Assembly (NCBI GenBank): GCA_951799425.1
Contig: OX637391.1
Coordinates: forward strand, 46,657,069 to 46,721,068
Reading direction: 5' to 3'
Source: Ilex aquifolium
Taxonomy: Eukaryota; Streptophyta; Magnoliopsida; Aquifoliales; Aquifoliaceae
DNA length: 64,000 nucleotides
The translations under genes were made by a program, and so were the position numbers. Shown here piece by piece: positions 45,437 to 56,216 of this stretch. The notes under the pieces were generated by a model that did not search any database, was not told the origin of the DNA, and worked only from the letters and a program-made list of their open reading frames with translations. Numbering within the stretch: the first letter of the stretch is position 1; every line of letters starts with the position of its first letter.

Positions 45437-45606
45437 GAGTAATGCTACATTGACCAAATTTTGGGACCAAATGACATAGCAGCATGTCATTTGGAGTATT
45501 TATTGGGGCCCAAATGACATAGCACCAAATAAATAAGTCCAAGTCAGCTGCCATGTCATTTGGGCTCTAAATTTGGTCCCAACATTTGGTCAGTGTAGCA
45601 TTACTC
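45437..45606. mobile_element. Small MITE (170 bp)
   Basis: The ends are perfect 13-base inverted repeats (GAGTAATGCTACA). Longer imperfect complementarity follows (TGACCAAAT, GGGACCAAAT, CAAATGACAT). Flanks TTCAAAAAA and CTCAAAAAA form a 9-bp target copy with one mismatch, or an exact 8-bp one, so MULE-type or hAT-type cannot be decided. No coding. Confidence 0.75.
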
Positions 45607-45615
45607 CTCAAAAAA

Positions 45616-46509
45616 TTATGACTATTCTGATTAAAAGCTAATCACATTATTCTTAATTTTGTGTCTATTTAGTCTCCAAAATTCTTAATTTGTGTTTATT
45701 TGGTCCCACGTGTGATTGGCGAGTGACGTTAATGATTTTTTAAAAGACGTTTAAGATTGAACCACATAAATACAAATTAAGAATATTTGAGATCAAAAAA
45801 ACATAATTGAAAGATTGGAGATCAAATAAACACTAAAAATATATTAGGGTACAATTTTAGACACTCGAATCCAACGTTATATGGATACTGATTTAAAGAG
45901 TTTAAATATTATAGATAAGGACTAAATAGAGTGTTGGCGAATTCGGAGGTTCAATTCCTACTAGATGCAAGCTAATGAGACCCTCCAATAAGTTTATTGG
46001 AATTGGCTATGTATCAATGGAATCAAATACAATGATGGTCCCCAATATTTATATTTTGTGTCATTTTAGTCTCAAATGTATCAATTGCAACACTTTAATC
46101 CCTAACACTTCGAATTTGGTTTTAAATGGTACCCACGACTGATAGGGTTTCATTTTTTTAATAGATCTCAAACTTGTGCAGCTCACATGCCCGTTTTTAA
46201 TAGATCTGAATCACGTGTTTGCGACAAATTCGAAACATTTTAACATAGCATTTGGGGTAAAATATATAGAGGACTAAGGAGAGGCTGTAAAAGAAAGGCA
46301 ACAACGTTTCGAAGGCCGCCGAGCAAAATCTGTATGAATTTCATGATTTTCATCCAAAACAACAACAATCGAGATGAAGCGTCACATAAGGAAGAAAAAA
46401 GGCAATGGATCTGTTGATAACCCTTGCTGCGGTATGTTTATTACTCTGAAATAGAGAAGGTTTTTTTATACTTTTGTTTTTGATTGGAGAAATCTTTTTG
46501 TACATGTGA
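45616..46509. other. Intergenic stretch with inverted 'ligand' of old MITE sequence
   Basis: Phrases such as TCTTAATTTGTGTTTATTTGGTC (45680) and its inverted form near 45765-45835 suggest a decayed MITE of about 230 bp. A short plus-strand exon-like frame begins at 46372; see findings. No gene can be supported. Confidence 0.4.
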
Positions 46510-47165
46510 CGGGATTTTAGGCGGCTTAGTAGCCGCGAAGTCGACACGTGGATCATTATAGCCGGTGTGGAGCGCAAAGGGCGCCTGGAGGTGGCGCCGA
46601 GGAGTTAAAGCTTGGAGAGGCTGAGTACACCGCCAGGACATTATATTAAAGAAGATATGACAACTCATTAAATAGGGTCATGAGTGATTACAATTCATTA
46701 AATGCGCATCCAGGTCCTCGAGAAGTGTGAAAACAGTAATCAATACAAAGCATTAATTGCGAAGGCGTCGACCTTTTATCCTCGGTGAAAGTCAAGGGGT
46801 GTTTATTCCCGAGCAGTAAACGCTCGGACATAAGTGTCAAACATCGAGCAGAGCTATTTAATGGTCGGAGATAGGGCCATTAAGGCTCGGCAGGTGCCGA
46901 GTAGGGTTCTGATCGCCCGAGTGAATCAGTCTTGAGAAGATTTGATGGGATAGCATTAATTATGCATGGATGCGAGTGCGAGCCATTAAATGTGCATATG
47001 AGACTCAAAGATTCTACAATTATTACTAGCCTAGGTTTAAATACCCGACAGAAAGATGAACAAAGGTACGCAAACTAAATCCCAAAAAGACAGTGCTAAT
47101 GACTCCCATGCAGATTGACTTGAGTTTCGGAGGGAATTAGCTGGGTGTTCACCCGGCCCTTTTCT
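46510..47165 (+). mobile_element. LTR fossil, Gypsy-like (Tat-type ending)
   Basis: GC-richer than its surroundings. It shows a promoter-like TTTAAATACCC near 47038, followed by a stretch with TTGACTTGAGTTTCGGAGGG and GGGTGTTCACCCGGCCC near 47110-47160, which recalls the R/U5 part of Tat-type Gypsy LTRs. No internal coding region was recognised beside it, so it is a solo or fragmentary LTR; exact ends are uncertain. Confidence 0.4.
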
Positions 47166-47399
47166 AACCTTTTGATTGTTTCAGATTCATCATCTTGTGA
47201 ATCGCTATCTCAACATATTACAAGAAAGCACCCGTGCAACATGTTTCCATTTTTTAATCTTTGGTTTTCTCAAAAGGATTGTTTAGTAGTTTGCCTTCAA
47301 AGGCGGTGCATGCATAATATATATTTATGTTGAATATAAAAATGTTTCTTTTGTTCAATGAGAAATAAACTATTTTTTCCCCGTTGTTCAATGATTGAT

Positions 47400-48175
47400 A
47401 CAGGACCTGCTTCCTCACTTTTTTCAATAGAGGTTCACCATGGTGGTGAAATTAAGTATGAACTAACAAAACTATACAATGGGGGTACAATAGATTACAT
47501 AGATGGTTATGATCCTGACATGATGTCGTTAATTGAAATGGATACTGCGAAGATTATGTGTCTGATAATGAGTCTGAATCAAGTGTTTATGAGCATCTAG
47601 TTGATACTTGATAGTGAGTATGAAATGTCTGATGAGGATGGATGACATGTTGTATGATACTCATAATGAGCATGAAGTTGAATGTACTGGCTTGAAGGAG
47701 GTGAACAAACATCAGGAACAAATTGTGACATTCTACTTGGTGACTCAGATTATGCATCAGACCTTGTAAGCTTATGTAGTTCATCAGATGATGAGAATAA
47801 AAAATAAAAAGGCCCAACTTCAAAGAATTCAGACCAGAAACAGACAATGAAGACCCACAGTTTAGATCGGATATGCTATTCAGTACATTTGAAGAAATTA
47901 AAAATGCTATCAGACAACATTCCATTAAGAACCAGAGGACATGCCCCATTAGACTGCTAGAATCTGAAGAAACTGTTGAAGATGTTGTGCAGGCCAGAGG
48001 TGGGGTTGAAAGAGGGGATGTTGATGGTGTTGTGCAGGGCATAGGTGGGGTTAGAAGGGGCATGACTGGGGTTGGAAGAGGGGCTATTAATGGTGATGGT
48101 GTTGTGCAGGGCATGAGTGGAAGTGGAAGAAACATAACTGGGGGTTGGAAGAGGAATGAATAGGATTGGAAAAAG
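47400..48175 (+). pseudogene. Internally deleted MULE derivative (PB1-like start joined to Gly-rich end)
   Basis: A plus-strand frame at 47401-47525 reads FSIEVHHGGEIKYELTKLY and YDPDMMSLIEMD. This is the PB1-like N-terminal domain found in many plant Mutator transposases and is related to the start of the element at 61143-63697. Acidic sequence follows, with stops. At 47866-47935 the frame DMLFSTFEEIKNAIRQHS matches the MuDR-type DNA-binding start. It then passes directly into Gly/Arg-rich VVQARGGVERGDVDGVVQG repeats, typical of transposase C-termini. The catalytic DDE and SWIM domains are missing. It is a non-autonomous deletion product. Confidence 0.65.
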
Positions 48176-48179
48176 GGCT

Positions 48180-49160
48180 GATAAAGGGGTTGGTATGACT
48201 GTTTGTGACTGTTGGTATGACTGTTAGAGGTGGAGGTTATGGACATCCGCTGAGGACATGTTCTGTTAGGCTTTGAATCATCTGAACTGGTTTTAGATGC
48301 ACTAGAAGTTGGATTTTTTGCTGTACTAAATTTCTTATGAGTTTGAAGAAAATTTATTGCTTCTTCCATCTTTTTATCTGTTAGTTTTAGCTCTTTAATT
48401 TCTTGTTTTAATTTATTCACTTCAGCTTGAAAGTCTTGCAGAGGGACTTCTTTTTATTTATCTTTACTAAACCTTTGCATGGTTTTGTTAAAACTTATTA
48501 GTTGTTTTTCACTAAAAGATTCCTTAATGTCTTGTTTGACAAATAGATTTTTGCGTTTTTTAGTATATTCTATTTTTAACTCTGGATCTTCAATTTTACT
48601 GATGAAATCAATGAGAATGTTTTCTTCCTTGGTGTGTTTTGCTAAAACATTAATTGTTTTATAATAATTATCTTGACATCCTAATTTAACGTCTAGATCA
48701 CTAGAATTACTATGAATTGATATGTAGTCAGAAGAAACTTCTGAATGGATATGTTCTTCTGAACTTTCTTCATTTGTACTTGAGTTGCTTAACTTAAAAA
48801 TTGCTAATACTTTATCTCTGTCTTTTAGAGATAAGATTAATTGTTTTAACCTTGATTTTACTGGACATTGAGTCTTGTAATGTCCTTTTTTACGACAGTT
48901 ATAACATTCAATTTGACTGTCATCTTTTTTGATTGTTTATTTCTTATGAGTTTGAGGCTTGTAGCGTTTTATATATTTCTTACTTTTTCTTGGAGTGCTA
49001 TAATATTCATTTTTTTGGAAAATATTTTTTACCTCTGTTATAGTAAGTGGGGGTGGAGAAGCCTTCCCTCTACCAATGCTTAATTCTAAGAATTTTGATT
49101 TAATAAAATCAAAGGCAATGATATATCCAATCAAAACCCAACACGTAGACTTCAACAACT
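48180..49160 (-). mobile_element. Retroelement or pararetrovirus fossil: zinc-knuckle capsid-like fragment
   Basis: On the minus strand a basic region near 49100-48950 (YYSTPRKSKKYIKRYKP) precedes a CCHC zinc knuckle (CYNCRKKGHYKTQC, about 48910-48870). Ser/Glu-rich sequence and a coiled-coil-like stretch (KLKQEIKELKLTDKKMEEA, near 48420-48365) follow. The order (basic, knuckle, acidic, coiled coil) fits the capsid/gag part of plant retroelements or endogenous caulimovirids; I cannot choose between them. No polymerase or LTR is seen beside it. It is broken, with a few interruptions. Confidence 0.5.
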
Positions 49161-49504
49161 AATTTGGACTCCGCCTATCCCACTTCTCCACTTTTGTAGG
49201 TATCAACTTCCAAACTGTTTTTATCCAATGTATTAAAAGGAATTATCATTTGAAAAATTGACTCTTTAATTTTGAGATTTGGATATGTTCATGCTCATTG
49301 AATACTTATATTTGTATAATTTATAATTATTTCAGTTGATTTTCAATGTCAGTGTAGTCAACCAAAAAATATGGCTTTGAAAATAATAAATTGGATTGAT
49401 TTAAAAATAAAAGTTGAAGATCTAGTTCTATAAAACTCGCAGGGAATTATAAGTATTTCATACCAAAAATAAAGGTGTTTGAATGGTACATTGTTGTTCA
49501 GATA

Positions 49505-50035
49505 TGATGATACACAGAAGTGAGTTTATGCAAAATCAATCAATGATGAAATAAAGAAAGCTCAACACAAGCAAACACAGAGATTACGTGGTTCGGTCTG
49601 AGTGACCTACTCCATTGGAAATGACAACGGTAGCCGGAGAATCTTATTACTTGAGAGGTGTAGTGTGTTGAGATGTGTGTGATACCCCATATGTGTAGGT
49701 GTGGCTTACAATATATAGAGGAGTGCAATCTTCATGGCGGCCTGAGCGAGCTTTGATGGAGGCGCCATCGCGGGGAGCCCTGATTAAGGTGTCACCCTTG
49801 TAACGTGAGTAGATGGCTCCGTGATGTTGACGTAAAGGACGAGATCTTACGTGCGTCACTAGTAGACTGGGTTTTCCAAGACGATGAGTTTGGTCCTTGT
49901 TGACTTGTATTTCTGATCTGAGTTTGACTACATCAAACCTAGTCTATATTTTAAAATTGGGCCTCTGAGATGGACCTGATTTGGGCCGAACCTGTCAAGA
50001 TGGTTGCTCGTATCGCCAATTACATGCGGACATCA
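49505..50035 (-). mobile_element. LTR fossil candidate (Copia-like)
   Basis: On the minus strand the segment has a TATA-like CTATATATTG (about 49720) and a leader with CCGAACCACGTAATCTCTG (about 49595-49577), a phrase common in the R/U5 part of plant Copia LTRs. The outer sequences TGATGATAC and GGACATCA could be the short inverted LTR tips. No coding region adjoins it, and no target duplication is obvious. Confidence 0.4.
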
Positions 50036-50849
50036 CACTTGGTGTTCAAACACCAAGATTTCTCTGGAATTGCAAATTCATCAATAACGTACGGACGTAG
50101 GATTGGTGTTTGAACCTTTTTTCTGGCCTCAATACCCACTCGAAGCTATGCTAATTTGGACATATATGCATCTATGCTATTTTATTTTTTTGGCCGTAGG
50201 CATCTATGCTATGAAAAATCTCCAATTTTACATGAACAAATTTATGTAATTTACTACCACTCTATACACAACTTCTCTTCCATGTGCCTAACATTACACA
50301 ATACAAGCTTGGAGTACTATCCTCCATTACAACACAATACACAAAATTAGGGGCCAAAATATAACACGACACGAACACAATACGAATTAAAAGGTTTTAA
50401 TCTTTCTTAAATTACCCGTTTTGGAAACGAATAATAAACGAATCGAGTATAAATAAAATTAATAAAAAAAATACACAACACGACTCGTGTATATACCGGC
50501 TATAAATGATTTATATTTGACATGAACTCGATATGACACAATTCATTAGACATGAATAATAAACAAATCAGATATGAAATGAGTGTTTTTTGACACGAAT
50601 TCATTAAGACCCGACATGAACCCGTTTCACCCGACATGATTGAGATGCGTACACAAAACACACTTTGTGCAGAGCACTAAAGCATCAAATCAGAAGATAT
50701 CACCACAGGGATCGGAGAACATAACTAACAGTTTTATTAATGAAGACGACCTTGGTACACAAACTTCTAGAGAGAGAAGATGACAACTAATGAACATAAT
50801 GAAATAAGCACAACCTTTTTCAATTGGATGAGAAGTTTTTGGACAAAAT
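50036..50849. other. Intergenic stretch, no gene recognised
   Basis: AT-rich. Phrases such as GACACGA / CATGAACTCGAT / CGAATTAA are repeated imperfectly at 50360-50640. No gene. Confidence 0.5.
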
Positions 50850-51081
50850 CTTCCAGTTTTCCTTAACAATTTTAGCCTTCTCCAGTTTGAACTTCCCTTC
50901 CTTGTACTTATGTGTTGCATCATAAGCTCATTCATACTTCCAAGCCCAACATTTCATGGCATGACAAAACAAAAAGGCTATCTTCAACTGTGTGAAGTCC
51001 AGTCATGAGATGCCTATCTTCTTTAGGCCCCACAACTATGTTCATAGCATGACAAAACAAAAAGGCTCAACCATTTCTTCC
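50850..51081 (-). pseudogene. Yippee-like pseudogene, second exon only
   Basis: After a TTTTTAG acceptor at 51082 the minus strand reads [20 protein letters not shown], then MTGLHTVED, and further on a frame matching [16 protein letters not shown]. This is the C-terminal yippee domain. The Arg codon expected before AFLF is a TGA stop. The segment that should encode the second CxxC zinc pair is replaced by a repeat of the upstream CTTTTTGTTTTGTCATGC stretch, which shifts the frame, and another stop follows. No first exon was found. It is a dead paralogue of the gene at 51693-52298. Confidence 0.75.
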
Positions 51082-51692
51082 CTAAAAAACATCAAACTCG
51101 AACGTAAGAGTTTATCAAACACTATAGTCATAGTGATCATCTTATTCAACTACTTAGCGTGCACGTCTGGTTTATATGACTGCAAATTGACATCGTGGGT
51201 GGATAGGACAAGAGAAATACCAAAGTCCCCTGGTGTTTGGCTAGTGGACGAATCAAGTTCATCTGCGGAGTAAGATTTTCCTTTTTTTAAGCAATTATTG
51301 GTCTGGATTCCCTGACTAATATTTTTCTACTGCCCTTCTGTGAGACCAGGATGGATGAATTTGTGTAAATTTGGGTGTGAATTTGAAATTTCCCCTCCAA
51401 TTAGTCTTAGGCTAAAAATTGTGCAGCCAACAATCGGTGTTGTAATCCTAATCAACTCTGAATAGGATAATCATTGTCAATCCAGGCATTCAAACTCTCA
51501 CTAGGATCACATCGCTTGATACTGCTGTAGAAAATGTCAAACATGACTTCACAACAATAGTTTTTACATGATGTTATAGAAAACTCGTTAACATCCAGTA
51601 TCTTACAGAGATATTATTAGCATCCAACACACAATGTCTGATATGGAACAACATACTTGCATCATCACTTGGATGAGTAAACTAGTGTTTGA

Positions 51693-52298
51693 TCAATATT
51701 CCTTAAAAATCTTCGATTTCTCGATTACGAACCTCCCTTCCTTATGCTTCTGTCTTGGATCATAAGCTCGGAAATATTTCCAACCCAATTCCTCTCCACA
51801 ATTGCTGCAATAGATGCCAGCAATGGTGAAATGACCAGTTAGAAGTTTTCTGTCTTCTTTTTGCCCCACCATAATGTTCATCGCCTGAGTGAACATATAG
51901 GCCTGCCCCGATCTTGCCTACATATCAAAGTCAGAAACAAATAGAAAATGTTTGGACAAACATCAAATTCTATCCTCATCATAAAAAGTTCACAAAAGGA
52001 AGGCTGCTGGTAAGGAAATATGCAAGAAAACTTGTTGAACTGACTTTTCACTGCCATATCAACATGGTTGGGGCAAAACAATCTCACTCATACACATCTT
52101 TCCTCCATTTCTCAGGTATAATACTTCTATCATATTATGGATAAGGGGCAAAAAACAGAGATTAGATCATAGTTTATAGAAGATATGGTGAAGGTTTATA
52201 ATCACCCGAAATGTTTTAGAAAGAAGGTCGTCGCGCAGCGCAACAGGGTTCCGGCATTTTCTGCAGCTGTACAAGGGTTGACCGGTAAATTCCGCCAT
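51693..52298 (-). CDS. Yippee-like zinc-binding protein, two exons
   Basis: Small conserved eukaryotic protein with a zinc-binding beta fold related to the cereblon CULT domain and Mis18. Its biochemical role in plants is not settled. Exon 1 (52298-52206) encodes [19 protein letters not shown] and [12 protein letters not shown], with the first zinc pair CRKC. A GT donor (52205) and an acceptor GATATGTAG (51918) bound a 288-base intron in phase 0. Exon 2 (51917-51693) continues [19 protein letters not shown], with KEDRKLLTG and the second zinc pair [13 protein letters not shown], then [18 protein letters not shown] and stop. The total is 105 residues, the normal family length, and no lesion is visible. 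The intron contains a short Cys-bearing frame that is not used. Confidence 0.9.
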
Positions 52299-52309
52299 TA
52301 ATTGAACTG

Positions 52310-53006
52310 AAAGATTAGCACACAGACACAAAAATGAATGACCTTCGAAGGAAAAATGTGGAAACTAAAAAGTCTATAGCTACTGTGCTTGAACCAAGAA
52401 AAAGAAAGGGGATTGGAAAGTAAATAAGAAGAAGATCTGGGAAATATAACTTTCTTACCAATTAGATATGATCCAGATTTCTGTACCTAGAGATGAGAAG
52501 TCCTTAACCAAGAAGTTTTTTGACTTTTGTGGGGACTTGAATTTAGAAGGGCAGAAGCATTGATATAGTGATTGGGCTCTCCCGCGGCTTGCTAATTTTT
52601 TGGGACGTCTTCATCGACTTCAAAGATCAGCCATGTCGTCAATTCTCTTCGAGTAAAAAATATTGGTTTGCTCTATTTTGTTAATTCAATAAATATTATA
52701 ATATTGGAATAGAGTGGATCGATATTCTATTGTTCTTTTGGTTAAAGAACTTTGTAATCTTCAACATTGTGAAATATTGCTGCTGTATTTCTTTCGTAGA
52801 CATAGACTTACTTGTTGAGCCGAATCACGTAAATCTTGTGTGTTCTATTTTTCTATTTCGTTCTGTTTTATTTTGCTTGTGGCTTTGGTTCGTAACAATA
52901 TGTTTAATGTATATTAGATCAAACAAAAACCCAAAATCAAATCATCATCTAGAGACTTGAGAGAGAATAACAACTAAAATATGTCTACAAATATTAATAT
53001 ATCATA
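52310..53006. other. Yippee upstream region, no further gene recognised
   Basis: Probably promoter and leader of the yippee-like gene on the minus strand. The plus-strand 76-codon frame at 52730 is hydrophobic low-complexity sequence without support. Confidence 0.45.
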
Positions 53007-53554
53007 GAGTTAATTGCGCTGGAAGTTCCCAAAGTATGGAGTTTGTCTCATTTTGGTTCCCAATATTTCAATTGCATCATTTTAGTCCCTGAAGTATTGA
53101 ATATGTTTCTATATGGTCCCTCATGCAAACAGTATCCAGATTGCTAACGATTTTTTATAATAAAGTTGTCACATGATACTTACATATGGATAAAAAAATA
53201 ATTTGGATAACTCTTATCAAATTTCTACTCAAATTTTAGTTAAATACCTACCTAAATTACACAGATTTGATCATGAACTATCCAAATTTTGGTCAAAAGC
53301 TACCCATATTAAACATTTTTATGTTAAGAGCTACCCAAATTTTGTTTAAGAACTATCAAAATTATTTTTTATCCATATTTAACTATTACGTGACAAGTTT
53401 ATGATAAAAATTGTTAGCAATTTGGACGTTGTTTGCTTAAAGGACCATATAAAAACATATTCAATACTTCAGGGATAAAAATGAAGCAATTGAAACATTG
53501 TGGACCAAAATGAGACAAACCCCATACTTTGGGGACCCCTAGTGTAATTAAACC
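53007..53554. mobile_element. MULE-type MITE with long inverted repeats
   Basis: Perfect 9-bp direct repeats TATATCATA (52998-53006 and 53555-53563) flank it. The left end GAGTTAATTGCGCTGGAAG and the inverted right end GGTTTAATTACACTAGGGG begin arms of about 230 bp each that match well (CCCAAAGTATGG, GTTTGTCTCATTTTGG, CAATTGC). The whole 548 bp is one long hairpin with a small loop. No coding. Confidence 0.85.
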
Positions 53555-53563
53555 TATATCATA

Positions 53564-53986
53564 ATTGAACAAAAGTTTTCTCAACGCCCATACACACCAC
53601 AACTGATCAAATCAAATAAAATTAACATTTATAAACAAACATACTCACATAAGCATACAAATATATAAGGGAAAAATTCAAAGATGTTATAGAACTACTA
53701 CATATATGCTGTGTCGAAAAAGGCAGATTCATTGAGGAAACAACAAAAAACAAAACCCTAAGCATCTAAAAGAGAAACCAACAGAGGAACCACAAAAAAA
53801 AATTCGAAAACATGTTATTATAACAAAATCAACTTAGAATCAGTCAAAAACATCCATTGTATTTCATGAATCGACATGAAGAAGAGATAAGGTGATTGAC
53901 TTGTTGAGTGTTGGGTGAATGAAGCAAATCAGCAGCAAATTGAATCGATTTGACAATTCATGCGACACTTCTTGATTTGTAGTTAG
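53564..53986. other. Intergenic stretch, no gene recognised
   Basis: AT-rich with no motif or element end of note. Confidence 0.5.
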
Positions 53987-55425
53987 TGTTGAGACTTTAT
54001 TTATTATTTGATTGAATAATTGATTTATTTCGAATAGTTATTAGGAAATGTTATTATTTGAATAGTTATGACCATTAGGAAAAGACTCTATTGAAGAGAT
54101 GTGACCATTGGAAAAAATGCATCTCTTTAGAAGAGTCATGTCTTTTAAGAAAAAACATCTCTTTAAAAGGATCATGACTATTAACCAAAAGACACCTCTT
54201 TAGAAGGGTCATGTATTTTGATGAAAATACACCTGTTTGAAAGGTTGTGACTTTTGGGAAAAGACACTAAGAAGTCTGTAAATAGGACTGTAGACTTCAT
54301 TCACATTCACACTTGAGTCTTATACAACTCATCTCTCTTTCCTCCTCTTTCTCTCAGAATAAAAATTGTTCAAGAAGATTTCTTTGAAAATTCTTTAATA
54401 TTGCTAATTGCGTTCTTCACCCAAAGGCTTTGTTGTATCCTAGAAAGTGATTTGTTAAGAATCCTCTAGCAAACTCTTTGAGGTGGGGGCAAATATTACA
54501 AAAGAGATCTTACGTGCCTCAAAGCCTTGATTATGTTATATTTTATATCTAGTCGAAGTAATTTCTCAACAATTTTAAAGAAATATTTGCTATGGCTACC
54601 GAATCAAGTGTTGCTTTCAAAGTCATCAAAACTTTGTGAAATTGGATCGTTATGATGGAACGAATTTCACTCACTTGAATGACAAGATGATGTTTCTTCT
54701 CTATGTATTGGATCCAAAGCAGCAACCTATTCCCGAAGGAAAACACAAAAGACATTGTTCAGGTTAAGGAAAACGAAAGAAGCGAAAAAGATGAATTTGT
54801 CTATTGAGGCCATATTTTGAACATACTATCCGATCGATTGTATGATCTATATGTATGGTTGAAGTCTCCACAAAAAATCTAGAATGCATTGGAACAAAAA
54901 TATATGTTGGAAAAGCAAGGTACGAACAAATTTCTAATTATGAAATATTTTGAGTTTAAGATGACTGATAACATACCCATCATAGATCAAGTGCATGAAT
55001 TACAAGTTTTAGCTAATAGATTCCGTGACATTAAAGTTACAGATCTTGAGTCAATTCAAGTGGGGGCAATTATTGCCAAACTTCCTCCTAATTGGAGTGG
55101 TTATAGGAAGAAACTTCTGTCATGACAGAAGATCTCAATGTAGAACAAATACAAAAGCATTTGAGGATTTAAGAAGAAAATAGAAAACTTGATGCTATGT
55201 ATTTGAGTTTTAAAGTGAACAATGTGTCTAAAAATGAGTCTAACAAAAACCATAAATTTCAAAAACATCTCAAAGTGCAGAAGGGTTCTGGTTTTAAGAA
55301 AAATAACAATTCCAACAAGAAGAATGTCTCATGTTTTTATTGTGGAAAGAAAGGCCATTATATTCGTGAATGTAGATACCGTCAGAATGATAAGAAGGAT
55401 AATTCAAATTCTAAAAATACTTAGG
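53987..55425 (+). mobile_element. Copia fossil: one LTR and a gag fragment
   Basis: A segment with LTR-like tips TGTTGAGA (53987) and TCTCAACA (ending 54571) is followed by gag sequence. Gag-like text runs from a Met codon near 54592 and includes HELQVLANRFRDIKV and LPPNWSGYRKKL (about 54990-55120) and a CCHC knuckle CFYCGKKGHYIREC near 55330-55375. No protease, integrase, polymerase or second LTR is present. It is broken, with several interruptions. Imperfect 45-50-base direct repeats occur within the LTR at 54060-54265. Confidence 0.7.
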
Positions 55426-55429
55426 CAGA

Positions 55430-56216
55430 AATTTGATGTGTTCAGAGAATGTATGTCATATGTGCAGAGTATTTGCCCTTTTGTTGTCATTTATAATTGG
55501 GTTTTTTTTTTCATTGTTTCCATTTCTTTGGTTTGGTGGGGGGTTGGTATTTGTCCATTATCATAATTAGAACACTGCTAGAATCTTCAATTCTCCAATT
55601 GTTGACTCGAGACTTTCAAGGCGAAGTGAAAACCTTAACTTTCTATTGCAAATCATCTCATAGGGTCCTTGGACTTTAGTGAAGAGTTACTTAGATTCCC
55701 TGTCAAATTGGGCCATGCCGTTTTGGTCTAGTAAAAGTGCTGCCAATATATTCATTTGAATGTTATACCATTTTCTTCGTTTTCCAAGCCATTGATCGTA
55801 AGATCTCTAACGTATAGATGTTATACCATTTAGGGTGAATTGCAATTGACACCCCTAAAGTATAGATGAAATTTTTATTTGGTCCCTAAAGTTTTAATTT
55901 GGTCAATGTAGTCCTTAAAGTCTCGGTTGTGGTTCGATTCCGTACTTTCGTCCAATTTCATTTTGAACACCAAACAGAACCACATGGATCGGCAGCTCAC
56001 TTGAAATATAGGAGAGCATTTTGGACAAACTCCCTCAACTCTCTCGCTTAACACTCTACTTCTTCTTTGATATGAACTACAAACAGAAAGGTTGAAGACA
56101 TTGATAGTTTGATACGAACCGGAACTGCTACAAGAGGAGAGTGAAGAGAAAGATGCATACGAAGAAAATCTGCATGAAGACACAACAAATCTCATCAGAT
56201 CTATGTTTATTGTATA
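55430..56216. other. Intergenic stretch upstream of the GRF gene
   Basis: A half-MITE-like end (GGGTGAATTGCAATTGACACCCC, 55831) is seen without a clear partner. The rest is presumably promoter and leader of the GRF gene. The long minus-strand frame (56291-55875) is an antisense shadow. Confidence 0.45.

Noticed and set aside
47587-48180. Ser/Thr/Pro-rich part of a 277-codon minus-strand frame
   Set aside because: This part is the antisense of the MULE derivative's Gly-rich repeats; only the first portion (above 48180) resembles a retroelement protein.
51878-52087. Cys-containing frame in the yippee intron as a middle exon
   Set aside because: Joining exon 1 directly to exon 2 in phase 0 gives a complete 105-residue yippee protein of normal length; the intronic frame would shift it.
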